64,000 nucleotides of DNA from Aestuariicoccus sp032586235 (GCF_032586235.1 NZ_JAWHTD010000005.1:124001-188000), one strand, 5' to 3'. Positions 42,901-52,050 are shown, counted from the first letter of the stretch. Made by a program: numbers and translations. Notes: generated from the sequence alone by a model not told the origin.

Positions 42901-45900
42901 CTTCGCGCGACTTTCGGACACCCGCTACATCCTCGCCCCCGAGCGCGGGCGCGACGGGTACGACCAACTGCTGCAAGACCTCGTGCAAAGCGGCCGCACC
43001 CCGACCCGCATCGCACATTTCTGGCTGGTGACCGCCGACGAAAGCCACCGCCCGGGATCAAGCTTTTTCCACCGCGTGCAAGAGCAGGGTTTCTATGCGC
43101 TGATGTTCCTCGCGCAGGCCATCGCCGACGAGAACCTGCCCCGCCCCCTGCATCTGACCGTCGTCACCAACGGCGCGGCGCGCCTGCGCGACGAGGGCCT
43201 GCCCTATCCCGCGAAATCCACCATCGCCGGCCCGGCCCGTGTGATCCCGCGCGAATTGCCCGGGGTCAGCGTGGCGACGCTCGATCTCCAACTGCCTGCC
43301 GTGCCCGACGCGCCATTCTGGCAGCGCGCCCGCACCGAGGCGGCGCAGCGCGCCGCGATGGCCGCGCTGCAGACCCGCGTGCTCGAGGATCTGCTGGCCG
43401 AACCCGCCGCCAGTGTCGCCGCCCTGCGCGCCGACCGGCGCTTTGAATGCGCGATGAAACCTGTGCCTCTGGCCCCCGCGCCCGAGGCGGCGGAGGGCAC
43501 CTATCTGATCACCGGCGGCTTCGGCGGCATCGGCCTGACGCTGGCGCGCGATTTCGCCGCCAAGGGGGCCAACCTGATCCTCGTCGCCCGGCACGATCTG
43601 CCGCCCCGCGACAACTGGGACAGTTACCTGGCCCGCCACGCCCCGCAGGACAGCCTCGCCCGCCGCATCCGCGCCGTGCGCATGCTGGAAGAGGCGGGCG
43701 GCACGGTCATGACCGCCGCCGCCGATGTCTGCAACCTGACCCAGATGCGCCGCGTCGTTGACGCCGCGACCGAGCGTTTCGGGCCGATCACCGGCGTGAT
43801 CCACGGCGCGGGCGTGATCGCCGACGCGCCGCTGATGACCAAAAGCCCCGCCACGGTCGAGGACGTGTTCACGCCCAAGATCCACGGCGCGCTGGTGCTG
43901 GACCAGCTCTTCCCCGACGGCAGCGTCGACTGGATCGCGCTCTTTGCGTCGTCCTCGACCGTGACCGCCCCGGCGGGGCAGGTCGATTACGTTGCCGCCA
44001 ACGAATTCCTCAACGCCTTCGCGCAGGCGCGGGCGGGCGGCAAGACCCGCGTGACCGCGATCAACTGGGGCATCTGGAACGAGGTCGGCATGGCCGCCGA
44101 GGCGGTGGCCGAACGCACCGGCGATCTGCCCGACGCGCCGGTCGACGCGGTCGATCTGCCGATGCTCGACAAGGCGACCTTCGACACGCAGGGCAACCGT
44201 GTGTTTACCGCGCGCTATGGCACCGACGACTGGTTCATCGACGAACACCGCACCGCCGCCGGTGACGCGCTGCTGCCCGGCAGCGGCTATCTGACGCTCG
44301 CCGCCCATGCGCTGCGCGCCCATCACGAAGACGGCGCGTTCGAGATCCGCGACCTGAACTTCCTGCGCCCGCTGCGCGTGGCCGACGGGGCCGAGCGCGA
44401 CGTGCGCCTGCGCCTCAGCCGCAGCGCCGAGGGCTACGGGATGGACGTGCTGGCCGATTGTACCTTGGGCGGGCGGCACGGCCATTGCCTGACCGCGCAG
44501 GCGCGGCTGGCGCTGACCCCTCTGAAACGGCCCGATCCGCTCGACCTGTTAGCGATCCGCGCGCGCTGCGGACAGGCGCTTTTGGCCGGAACAGGGTCGA
44601 AACTGGCCTCGGCGCAAGAGGTCCATCTAGCCTTCGGCCCGCGCTGGAAAGTGCTCGACACCCGCGCCATCGGGCGCGGCGAGGGCATCGCCGATCTGTC
44701 ACTGCCCGAGGCCGCCGCGCAGGACGGCGGCTATATCCTGCACCCCGCTTTGCTGGACATCGCGACAGGCTGGGCGATGGAACTGATCGAGGGCTACCAG
44801 CCCACGCATCTCTGGGTGCCGGTGTCCTATGCCCGCGTCCGCGTCCACGGCCCTCTGCCCGCGCGGATCGTCAGCTGGGTCCGCAACGCCGCCGACAACC
44901 GCGCCGACGGCGAGACCGCCAGCTTCGACATCACGCTTTGCGCGCCGGACGGACAGGTCTGCGTAGAAATCGCAGGCTTCACCATTCGCAAGCTGGCCGA
45001 CAGCGCCGCGCTTACCGCCGCCCCGCGCCTGACCGCCGCAGAGGTCGAACTGGTCGACGCCACGGGCAGCGCCCAGCCGCTGTCGCCGGCCGAGGAACGT
45101 CTGGCCCACAACCTCAGCCAGGGCATTCTGCCCGCCGAAGGGGTCGATGCCTTCCGCCGGGCGCTGGCGCTGGGTCAGCCGCAGGTCGTCGTGTCGTCGA
45201 TGGACCTGGATCAGCTGACCCGCCAGACCGCCGCAAGCTCGGTCCAGGCGGGTGCGGCGCAGAAATTCGACCGCCCGCAGCTCGATGGCGATTACGTCGC
45301 GCCCGAGACCGATATCGAACGCACCCTCGCCGGGTTCTGGGAGGATCTGCTGGGCGTTCAAAACGTCGGTGTCGAGGACAGCTTCTTTGACCTGGGCGGG
45401 CACAGCCTGATCGCCGTGCGCCTCTTCTCGATGGTCAAGAAAGCCTACCGCGTCGATTTCCCGATCTCGGTCCTGTTCGAGGCTCCGACCATCCGCAAAT
45501 GCGCCGCGCTTATCGCCGAACAGACCGGCCACACCGGCGACACGGACGCAGAGGCGCCCAAGGCCCCCGAACGCCGCTTCAAGCATCTGGTCGCCATGCA
45601 CGACGGCGAAGGCGGGCCGCGCCAGCCGTTCTTCCTGGTGGCGGGGATGTTCGGCAACGTGCTGAACCTGCGCCATCTGGCCAACCTTCTGGGCCACGAC
45701 CGGCCGTTCTACGGCCTGCAGGCCAAGGGGCTCTACGGCGGTGAGGCGCCGCACGACACCATCGAAGAGGCCGCCCGCGCCTATATCGCCGAGATCCGGC
45801 AGGTTCAGCCCGAAGGGCCCTATATGATCGGCGGCTTCTCGGGCGGCGGCATAACCGCCTACGAGATCGCGCATCAGCTGGACACCGCGGGGCAAGAGGT

Positions 45901-46444
45901 GTCGCTTGTCGTCATGCTCGACACGCCGCTGCCGAGGCGCCGTACCCTGTCGCGCAAGGACCGGCTGATCATCCAGTGGCACGAGGCGCGCGCCCGCGGC
46001 CCGCTTTATCCTCTGATCTGGGCGAAGAACCGCATCGCCTGGGAATTCGCCAAGCGCCGCGATACCGGCGCGACCGATGCAGAGGCCGCCTTCCACAACG
46101 CGGAAATCGAGGCCGCCTTTTACCGCGCCATCGCCGCCTATCAGGTTCGGCCCTGGAATGGGCGGGTGGTGCTCTACCGTCCGCCGCTGGTAGGCAAGTG
46201 GACGGTGTCGGGCGGTCGTCTGGTCAATTCCGAACGCACCTACGTTCTGCCCGACAACGATTGGGGCAGCGTCGCGCCGCAGGTCGAGGTGCACGAGGTG
46301 CCCGGCGATCACGACAGCATGGTGCTGGAGCCCAACGTGCGGGTTCTGGCGGGCCTGATGCGCGAGGCGATCGAGGCCGCCGAGGCGCAGGCAGCTGGCC
46401 ATGGCGAGGTCGTCGCCTTCCCCAACATCCACGCGGCGGAATAG
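39992..46444 (+). CDS. Single-module type I polyketide synthase (KS-AT-KR-DH-ACP-TE)
   Basis: About 2150 residues from the ATG at 39992. Ketosynthase about 8-430: active C185 in LQTACSTSLVA, histidines in VECHGTGTYLGDP and SVKTNIGHLDTAAG. Acyltransferase about 520-830: S633 in AGHSMGENTAA. Ketoreductase about 1165-1390: YLITGGFGGIGLTLARDF and the tyrosine in GQVDYVAANEF. Dehydratase-like region about 1405-1690: FIDEHRTAAGDALLPGSGYL, with one extra residue between His and Gly compared with the usual HxxxG. Carrier: S1805 in DLGGHSLIAVR. Thioesterase about 1880-2120: S1950 in GGFSGGGITAY. No enoylreductase or methyltransferase seen. It would make one round of chain extension to an unsaturated acyl and release it. 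Order KR before DH is unusual. It shares an operon with sugar genes; no phosphopantetheinyl transferase lies in the window. Confidence 0.9.
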   Translation: MTRDMQQDWGDNDIAIVGMAAHLPGAADIEAYWRNLRDGVSSIRRLTEDELLEAGEDPGLIRHRDYVPFAAPLDGFEMFDADFFGLSPKEAAIMDPQHRRFLETAWEALENAGHVPESFDGQVGVFAGCGMGSYFYFNVCSNPDLVENTGMFLLRHTGNDKDFMTTRLSHVLDLHGPSINLQTACSTSLVATHYAAQALLNGECDMALAGGVTIELPQGRGYLYKENEILSPDGECHAFDHRAQGTVFGSGAGVVVLRRMADAVADGDHIWAVLKGSAVNNDGAAKAGYLAPSVDGQAQAVAEAQAIAGVTADTVDYVECHGTGTYLGDPIEVAALTQAFRETSDTVGRTRIGSVKTNIGHLDTAAGVASLIKTSLALHHKQMPPSLGFEAPNPAIDFDASPFRVNDRLSDWPSAGHPRRAGVNSLGVGGTNAHAVLQEAPARGASDESDWPFQILTLSARSKTALDENARRLAQHLRDHPDQPLADVAWTLQQGRRAFDKRRIVVAENPAEAARLLSEDAPRRVHSHSALDRPDTVFTFPGGGAQYTGMARDLYETEPVFAEWMDRGLDHLATLTDADIRALWFPAEEDRQRAEEALRRPSLQLPLIMITEYALAQLWMSWGIEPAALAGHSMGENTAACVAGVMAFEDCIGLVHLRGTLFDGVPKGGMLSVALPADRLRPMLGDDLDLGAINAPDLSVASGPQAALDALETALQAQDIDFQRIPIDIAAHSRMLEPILNDFRAYLRSIALNPPQIPLTSNRTGQMMTDAQATDPDYWVEHLRGTVHFADCIGALAAENRIFLEVGPGKALSALARQHSEVSANQVLSSLRHPDDAIPDDKHMFEVLGRMWALGADIDWGQIWGDARRHRVPLPSYAFQHAPYFIEPGRARTDAAPTYLMRSDDVAQWGWKPVWRPRAAQVEVDVIDGLADATPQTWLMFMDDAGLAQGCADRLRAAGHDVIELRPGDTFARLSDTRYILAPERGRDGYDQLLQDLVQSGRTPTRIAHFWLVTADESHRPGSSFFHRVQEQGFYALMFLAQAIADENLPRPLHLTVVTNGAARLRDEGLPYPAKSTIAGPARVIPRELPGVSVATLDLQLPAVPDAPFWQRARTEAAQRAAMAALQTRVLEDLLAEPAASVAALRADRRFECAMKPVPLAPAPEAAEGTYLITGGFGGIGLTLARDFAAKGANLILVARHDLPPRDNWDSYLARHAPQDSLARRIRAVRMLEEAGGTVMTAAADVCNLTQMRRVVDAATERFGPITGVIHGAGVIADAPLMTKSPATVEDVFTPKIHGALVLDQLFPDGSVDWIALFASSSTVTAPAGQVDYVAANEFLNAFAQARAGGKTRVTAINWGIWNEVGMAAEAVAERTGDLPDAPVDAVDLPMLDKATFDTQGNRVFTARYGTDDWFIDEHRTAAGDALLPGSGYLTLAAHALRAHHEDGAFEIRDLNFLRPLRVADGAERDVRLRLSRSAEGYGMDVLADCTLGGRHGHCLTAQARLALTPLKRPDPLDLLAIRARCGQALLAGTGSKLASAQEVHLAFGPRWKVLDTRAIGRGEGIADLSLPEAAAQDGGYILHPALLDIATGWAMELIEGYQPTHLWVPVSYARVRVHGPLPARIVSWVRNAADNRADGETASFDITLCAPDGQVCVEIAGFTIRKLADSAALTAAPRLTAAEVELVDATGSAQPLSPAEERLAHNLSQGILPAEGVDAFRRALALGQPQVVVSSMDLDQLTRQTAASSVQAGAAQKFDRPQLDGDYVAPETDIERTLAGFWEDLLGVQNVGVEDSFFDLGGHSLIAVRLFSMVKKAYRVDFPISVLFEAPTIRKCAALIAEQTGHTGDTDAEAPKAPERRFKHLVAMHDGEGGPRQPFFLVAGMFGNVLNLRHLANLLGHDRPFYGLQAKGLYGGEAPHDTIEEAARAYIAEIRQVQPEGPYMIGGFSGGGITAYEIAHQLDTAGQEVSLVVMLDTPLPRRRTLSRKDRLIIQWHEARARGPLYPLIWAKNRIAWEFAKRRDTGATDAEAAFHNAEIEAAFYRAIAAYQVRPWNGRVVLYRPPLVGKWTVSGGRLVNSERTYVLPDNDWGSVAPQVEVHEVPGDHDSMVLEPNVRVLAGLMREAIEAAEAQAAGHGEVVAFPNIHAAE

Positions 46445-46447
46445 CCC

Positions 46448-47467
46448 ATGTCCGAGCCCCGTCTGCTGATCGTCCTGCTGAACTACCGTACCCCCGACAT
46501 GACGCTGCGGGCGGCGGAACATGCCGCGCGGGCGATGCAGGGGCTCGATGCCGAGATGGTCATCGTCGACAACGACAGCGGCGACGGGTCTTTCGAGGCC
46601 CTGCAGGCGGGTGTTGCGGCAGGCTGGGCGCAGGGCACGCCGATCCGCGTGATCCAGTCGGGCCAGAACGGCGGCTTCGGCGCAGGCAACAACGTCGGCA
46701 TCCGCGCGGGCCGCAGCGACGGTGCGCCCGATTACGTCTATATCCTGAACTCCGACGCCTTCCCGGCGCCGGACGCGCTCCGCAAGCTGCTGGATCACCT
46801 GGAAACCCATCCCGAGGCCGGGTTCGCCGGCAGCTACATCCACGGCCCAGAGGGCGGTCCGCATGTGACCGCCTTCCGCTTTCCAACGCTCTGGTCAGAG
46901 CTCGAGGGCGCGGCCCGCTTCGGCCCGATCAGCCGCGCGCTGCGCCAAAAGATCGTGCCGATGGGCGTTCCGGAGGCAACGCAGCGCGTCGACTGGCTGG
47001 CGGGGGCGTCGATGCTGATGCGGCAGTCGTTGCTGGACCGGATCGGGCTCTTTGACGAGACGTTCTTTCTTTATTTCGAGGAAACCGACCTCTGCCTGCG
47101 CGCCGCCCGCGCGGGGTTCGAAACGCATTACGTGCGCGACAGCCACGTGGCGCATATCGGGTCGGTCTCGACCGGGATGAAGACCTGGGCGCGGACCCCG
47201 CGCTTTTGGTTCGACAGCCGCTGGCATTACTTCACCAAGAACCACGGCCGCGCCTATGCGGCGGCGGCCACGCTGATGCATGCCCTCGGCGGCACGCTCT
47301 GGCGGCTGCGGCGGCTGGTACAGAAAAAACCGCCCGCCGACCCGCCGCATTTCCTGCGGGATCTTTTGCAACATGACCTTTCGGCGCTTTTCCGGCCTTT
47401 GCCGGGAAAGCCCCGCGCGGTTCGGCCCCCGGCGGCGCGAACCGCGATTGACGCCCAAGCGGAGTGA
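46448..47467 (+). CDS. Glycosyltransferase family 2 (rhamnosyltransferase-like)
   Basis: A 339-residue GT2 enzyme. The start LLIVLLNYRTPDMTLRAAEH and VIVDNDSGDGSFEALQAG form the nucleotide-sugar site. The metal motif is YILNSDAFPAPDAL, and the acceptor-side signature is GLFDETFFLYFEETDLCLRA, typical of rhamnosyltransferase-like GT2. A basic C-terminus with helix-rich segment (LWRLRRLVQKK) suggests membrane contact. It is 3 bases after the PKS stop and overlaps a possible GTG of the NRPS, so it is fully embedded between the two megasynthases. This ties them to glycan assembly. Confidence 0.9.
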   Translation: MSEPRLLIVLLNYRTPDMTLRAAEHAARAMQGLDAEMVIVDNDSGDGSFEALQAGVAAGWAQGTPIRVIQSGQNGGFGAGNNVGIRAGRSDGAPDYVYILNSDAFPAPDALRKLLDHLETHPEAGFAGSYIHGPEGGPHVTAFRFPTLWSELEGAARFGPISRALRQKIVPMGVPEATQRVDWLAGASMLMRQSLLDRIGLFDETFFLYFEETDLCLRAARAGFETHYVRDSHVAHIGSVSTGMKTWARTPRFWFDSRWHYFTKNHGRAYAAAATLMHALGGTLWRLRRLVQKKPPADPPHFLRDLLQHDLSALFRPLPGKPRAVRPPAARTAIDAQAE

Positions 47468-47472
47468 TCCAG

Positions 47473-50400
47473 ATGCCCTTTTCCTGCCTTCTGATCGGTA
47501 ACGACACCCTGACCCTGCAATGCGGCGACAAGCTGCGCGGCGCGGGTCACGCGATCCGCGCGGTGGTGACCTCCAGCCCGGCGGTGGCGGAGTGGGCCGG
47601 GGGGCACGGCCTGACGGTCGTCGCACCGGGCAAGGGGCTGGCCGAACGGCTGGGCGGCACCCGCGCCGACTGGCTGCTGAGCATCGCCAATCTGACGATC
47701 ATGCCCGACGATGTGCTGGCGCTGGCCACGCGCGGGGCCGTGAACTTTCACGACGGCCCGCTGCCGCGCCATGCCGGGCTGAACGCGCCGGTCTGGGCGC
47801 TGATCGAGGGCGAAACCCGCCACGGCATCACCTGGCACATGATAGAGGGTGGCGTTGACGAGGGCGATATCCTGGTCAGCCGCGGGTTCGACATCAACGA
47901 TGCCGACACGGCGCTGACGCTGAACACCAAAGCCTTCGCCGCCGCGCTCGACAGTTTCGACGACCTGATGGCGCAGCTCGACGGCCCCGCGCCGCAGCGC
48001 ATTCCGCAGGACCTGAGCCAGCGCAGTTATCACGGGCTGGCCGACCGTCCCGCCGCCGGTGGGTTGCTGGAGTTCTCCCGCCCCGCCGTGGAATTGGAAC
48101 GACTGATCCGCGCGCTGGATCACGGCCCCTACTGGAACCCGCTCTGCCTGCCCAAGCTGATGGCGGGCGGCAAGCTGTGGTTCGTGGCTGAGGCCCGCGT
48201 CACCGAAAGCCACGCCGCCCCCGGCACTGTGATCGATATCGACGGTTCACACCTAACCGTGGCCTGCGGCACCGGCGCGCTGGTGCTAGGCGGTCTGCGC
48301 GGTGCAGATGGCACCCCGGCCGATCCCCGGCAGATCGCCAAGGCGGGTGACCTGCTGACCCCGCCGGATATGGCCGCGGCGGAGGAGACGATGCAAGGCA
48401 TCGCCGCGTCCGACGCGGTCTGGCGCAAGGCGTTGGCCGGGATGGCCGCCGCAACGCTGCCGCAGGCCGGCGCGGCGTCGGGCAGCTTTGCCAGCCTTCC
48501 TTTGACAGTGCCCGATGGCTGCGACGCGCGCGTGGCCGCCTGGGCCTCGCGCCTTGTGGGCGGCGACACCGTCAGCCTGGCGTTCGCATCCGCCGATCTG
48601 GTCGAACTGGCCGGTGGCGGGTTTGTGTCGCGCTGGGTGCCGTTGACCGTCGCCACGTCTGGCACGATGGACGACCTCGCCGCCGCGATGGGCACCGCCC
48701 TGAACCGGGCAGAGCGGAACAAGGGCTTTGCCATCGACCTGCCGCTGCGCGATCCGGCACTGAGCGTCACGCAGCCGCAGATCGGGCTCAGCCACGGTGC
48801 GGGCCCGATCCCCGGCACGCTGATGACCGTTGAAATCTCTGACGGCACGGCGACGCTGCATCACGACACCGGCGCCATCGGCGCGGTGGAGGCGAGCCAT
48901 TATGCCGCGCGACTGGAGTTGCTGGCGGGAGCCAGTGCCGACAATGTCGCGGCGCTTCCCAACCTGCCCGACAGCGAGCGGGAGATGGTGCTGAACCGCT
49001 GGAACGCCACCGAAACCGATCATGACCGCAGCCTGACCATGCACGCCGCGTTCGAAGCGCAGGCGGCAAAGACCCCCGACGCAGCCGCCCTGATATTCGA
49101 AGGGCAGAGCCTGACCTATGCCGACCTCAATGCCCGCGCCAACCGCGCCGCGCATGTTCTGCGCGGCATGGGCGTGGGGCCGGACGTGGTTGTGGGGCTC
49201 TGCACCCGCCGGTCGGTCGACCTGATGGTCGGCGCTTTGGCGATCCTCAAGGCGGGCGGGGCCTACCTGCCGCTCGACCCGGCCTTCCCGGCCGACCGTC
49301 TGCGCCACTACATCGCCGACAGCGGCACGACGGTGATCGTGACGCAATCCGCACTACGCGAGCAATTGCCCGAGACGACGGCGCAGATCCTGACGCTCGA
49401 CGCTGATCCGCGCATCGCGCAAGCCCCGGCCACCACCCCCGAGGCCCTGAGCGGCCCCGCCGATCTGGCCTATCTGATCTACACCTCAGGCAGCACCGGA
49501 ACGCCCAAGGGCGTCATGGTCGAACACCGCAACGTCGCCAATTTCTACACCGGAATGGACGCGCATGTACCCCATGCGGACGGCGGCACCTGGCTGGCCG
49601 TCACCTCGCTGTCCTTCGACATCTCGGTGCTCGAGCTTTTCTGGACCACAGCGCGCGGCTTTACCGTGGTGCTGACCAGCGACGAAGACCGCGGCCTGAT
49701 CTCGAACGGGCCGATGCCCATGTCGGACCAGGCGATGCAGTTCAGCCTTTACTACTGGGGAAACGACGATGGCGTCGGGCCCGACAAGTACAAGACCCTT
49801 CTGGAAGGCGCGAAATTCGCCGACGCGCATGGCTTTGTCGCGGTCTGGACGCCGGAGCGGCATTTCCACGCCTTTGGCGGACCCTACCCCAACCCCTCGG
49901 TGACCGGGGCCGCCGTCGCGGGCATGACCAAGAACATCGGCGTGCGCGCCGGCTCTTGCGTCGCCCCGCTGCACCATCCCGCCCGCATCGCCGAGGAATG
50001 GGCGGTGATCGACAACCTGACCAACGGGCGCGCCGGGCTGGCCATCGCCAGCGGCTGGCAGCCCGACGACTTCGTGCTGCGCCCGGAAAACACCCCGCCG
50101 CAGAACAAACCCGCAATGATCGAGAGCATCGAAACCCTGCGCAAGCTCTGGCGCGGCGAGGCGGTGGGCTTTGCCCGCAAGAATGGCACGATGCACGAGG
50201 TCGTCACCCAGCCCCGCCCGGTGTCGAAGGAATTGCCGGTCTGGGTCACCACGGCGGGCAACCCCGAAACCTGGAAAGAGGCCGGGCGGCTGGGGGCCAA
50301 CGTGCTGACGCACCTGCTGGGCCAGTCCATCGACGAAGTGGCGGGCAAGATCGGCATCTACCACCAGGCGCTGCGCGATGCGGGCTTTGACCCGGCGGAT

Positions 50401-52050
50401 TTCACCGTGACGCTGATGCTGCACACCTGCCTGGCCGAAACCCGCGACAAGGCGCGCGAGATCGCGCGCGAACCGATGAAGGATTACCTGCGCTCGGCCG
50501 CCGGGCTGATCAAGCAATACGCCTGGGCCTTCCCGGCCTTCAAGAAGCCCGAGGGTGTGAAGAACGCGTTCGAGCTCGACCTCGGATCACTCGAGGCCGA
50601 CGAGCTGGAGGGCATCCTAGACTTTGCCTTCGAGCGCTATTTCAACGACAGCGGCATGTTCGGCACAATCGAGGATGCGCTGGCGCGGGTAGAAGAGCTG
50701 AAACGGATCGGCGTGGGCGAGGTGGCCTGCCTGATCGACTATGGCATCGCGCCCGATCTGGTGCTTGAGGGGCTGACGCCGCTGGCTCAGGTCGTGGCCC
50801 GCGCCAACGACGCGCCCGAACTGGCCGCGGACGATTTTTCTATCGCCGCGCAGATCGTGCGGCATGGCGTGACGCATATGCAATGCACCCCGTCGATGGC
50901 GCGGATGATCGCCATGAACGACGAGGCGCGCTTTGCCCTGCGCGGTGTGCAGCACCTGTTGCTGGGCGGCGAGCCCTTGCCCGGCGCGCTGGTGGCCGAA
51001 TTCAACGGTATCACAGGCGCCACGATCACCAATATGTATGGCCCCACTGAAACCACGATCTGGTCCTCGGTCGAACCGGCAGAGGTCACCGAAGGCGTCG
51101 TCAACATCGGCCTGCCCATCGCCAACACGCAGCTTTACGTTCTGGACGCGGATCGCAACGCGGTGCCCATCGGGCAGGACGGCGAGCTTTGGATCGGCGG
51201 CGAGGGCGTGACGCGCGGCTATTGGAACCGCGCCGAGCTGACCGCCGAACGCTATGCCGAAAACCCGTTCCATGGGGGCCGGATGTACCGCACCGGCGAT
51301 CTGGTCCGGCGGCGCGCGGATGGCCGGATCGATTTCATCGGTCGGGTCGATCACCAGATCAAACTGCGCGGCTTCCGCATCGAATTGGGCGAGATCGAGG
51401 CCGCGATCGAGGCGCAGGCGGACATCACCCAGGCCGTCGTCGTGGCGCGCGAGGACACGCCGGGCGATCTGCGGCTGGTGGGATATTATACCGGTGCCGC
51501 CCTGTCCGACGCCGATCTGAAAAAGGTCCTGTCCGCCCGGCTGCCCGATTACATGGTGCCAAGGCATTTCGAGCAGCTTGAGAGCTTTCCACTGACCCCG
51601 AACAAGAAGGTCGACCGCAACGCGCTTCCCGCGCCACAGCCCGCGCCGCAGCGCGCCGAGCCTGTGGTGCGCGCGCCGGTCACACAGCTGTCGTCCACCC
51701 GGCCCGACGCCGAAACCGAGGCGCAGATCGCGCGGATCTGGACCGAGGTTCTGGGTGTGCAGGGCATCACCGGACGCGACAGCTTCTTCGATCTCGGCGG
51801 GCATTCGCTGCTGGCGGTCCAGGCGCATCGCGCGATCCGCGACAGGCTTGGGGTGCGCGCGCTGTCGATCACCGACGTCTTCCGCTTTCCCGTGCTCAGC
51901 GATCTGGCCGCCCGCGTGGCCGAGCTTGGCACGCCGAAGCAGGCCGCGCCGGACGCAGCCCCCGCCGCCGCACCGGCCAACGACCGCGCCGATGCCCGCG
52001 CCAGCGCGATGGAACGGCGGCGCGCGATGCGCGCGAAACGGCGCGCCTGA
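47473..52050 (+). CDS. NRPS with formyltransferase, split adenylation domain carrying a luciferase-like monooxygenase, and PCP
   Basis: About 1525 residues; the ATG at 47473 has GGAG 8 bases upstream. Residues 1-290: methionyl-tRNA-formyltransferase-like domain, with AVNFHDGPLPRHAGLN (Asn and His) and GGVDEGDILVSR (Asp). About 330-510: condensation-like C-terminal half without an HHxxxDG motif. About 520-745: adenylation N-part with YTSGSTGTPKGVMVEH near 670. About 755-1105: luciferase-like flavin monooxygenase (MupA/Atu3671 type) with TPERHFHAFGGPYPNP and GRAGLAIASGWQPDDFVLRP. About 1110-1375: adenylation remainder with NMYGPTETTIWSS, YRTGDLVRRR and the lysine in LTPNKKVDRNALP. Carrier S1445 in DLGGHSLLAVQ. 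No thioesterase. It would activate an amino acid, possibly N-hydroxylate and N-formylate it, and hold it on the carrier. Last gene of the operon. Confidence 0.88.
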   Translation: MPFSCLLIGNDTLTLQCGDKLRGAGHAIRAVVTSSPAVAEWAGGHGLTVVAPGKGLAERLGGTRADWLLSIANLTIMPDDVLALATRGAVNFHDGPLPRHAGLNAPVWALIEGETRHGITWHMIEGGVDEGDILVSRGFDINDADTALTLNTKAFAAALDSFDDLMAQLDGPAPQRIPQDLSQRSYHGLADRPAAGGLLEFSRPAVELERLIRALDHGPYWNPLCLPKLMAGGKLWFVAEARVTESHAAPGTVIDIDGSHLTVACGTGALVLGGLRGADGTPADPRQIAKAGDLLTPPDMAAAEETMQGIAASDAVWRKALAGMAAATLPQAGAASGSFASLPLTVPDGCDARVAAWASRLVGGDTVSLAFASADLVELAGGGFVSRWVPLTVATSGTMDDLAAAMGTALNRAERNKGFAIDLPLRDPALSVTQPQIGLSHGAGPIPGTLMTVEISDGTATLHHDTGAIGAVEASHYAARLELLAGASADNVAALPNLPDSEREMVLNRWNATETDHDRSLTMHAAFEAQAAKTPDAAALIFEGQSLTYADLNARANRAAHVLRGMGVGPDVVVGLCTRRSVDLMVGALAILKAGGAYLPLDPAFPADRLRHYIADSGTTVIVTQSALREQLPETTAQILTLDADPRIAQAPATTPEALSGPADLAYLIYTSGSTGTPKGVMVEHRNVANFYTGMDAHVPHADGGTWLAVTSLSFDISVLELFWTTARGFTVVLTSDEDRGLISNGPMPMSDQAMQFSLYYWGNDDGVGPDKYKTLLEGAKFADAHGFVAVWTPERHFHAFGGPYPNPSVTGAAVAGMTKNIGVRAGSCVAPLHHPARIAEEWAVIDNLTNGRAGLAIASGWQPDDFVLRPENTPPQNKPAMIESIETLRKLWRGEAVGFARKNGTMHEVVTQPRPVSKELPVWVTTAGNPETWKEAGRLGANVLTHLLGQSIDEVAGKIGIYHQALRDAGFDPADFTVTLMLHTCLAETRDKAREIAREPMKDYLRSAAGLIKQYAWAFPAFKKPEGVKNAFELDLGSLEADELEGILDFAFERYFNDSGMFGTIEDALARVEELKRIGVGEVACLIDYGIAPDLVLEGLTPLAQVVARANDAPELAADDFSIAAQIVRHGVTHMQCTPSMARMIAMNDEARFALRGVQHLLLGGEPLPGALVAEFNGITGATITNMYGPTETTIWSSVEPAEVTEGVVNIGLPIANTQLYVLDADRNAVPIGQDGELWIGGEGVTRGYWNRAELTAERYAENPFHGGRMYRTGDLVRRRADGRIDFIGRVDHQIKLRGFRIELGEIEAAIEAQADITQAVVVAREDTPGDLRLVGYYTGAALSDADLKKVLSARLPDYMVPRHFEQLESFPLTPNKKVDRNALPAPQPAPQRAEPVVRAPVTQLSSTRPDAETEAQIARIWTEVLGVQGITGRDSFFDLGGHSLLAVQAHRAIRDRLGVRALSITDVFRFPVLSDLAARVAELGTPKQAAPDAAPAAAPANDRADARASAMERRRAMRAKRRA

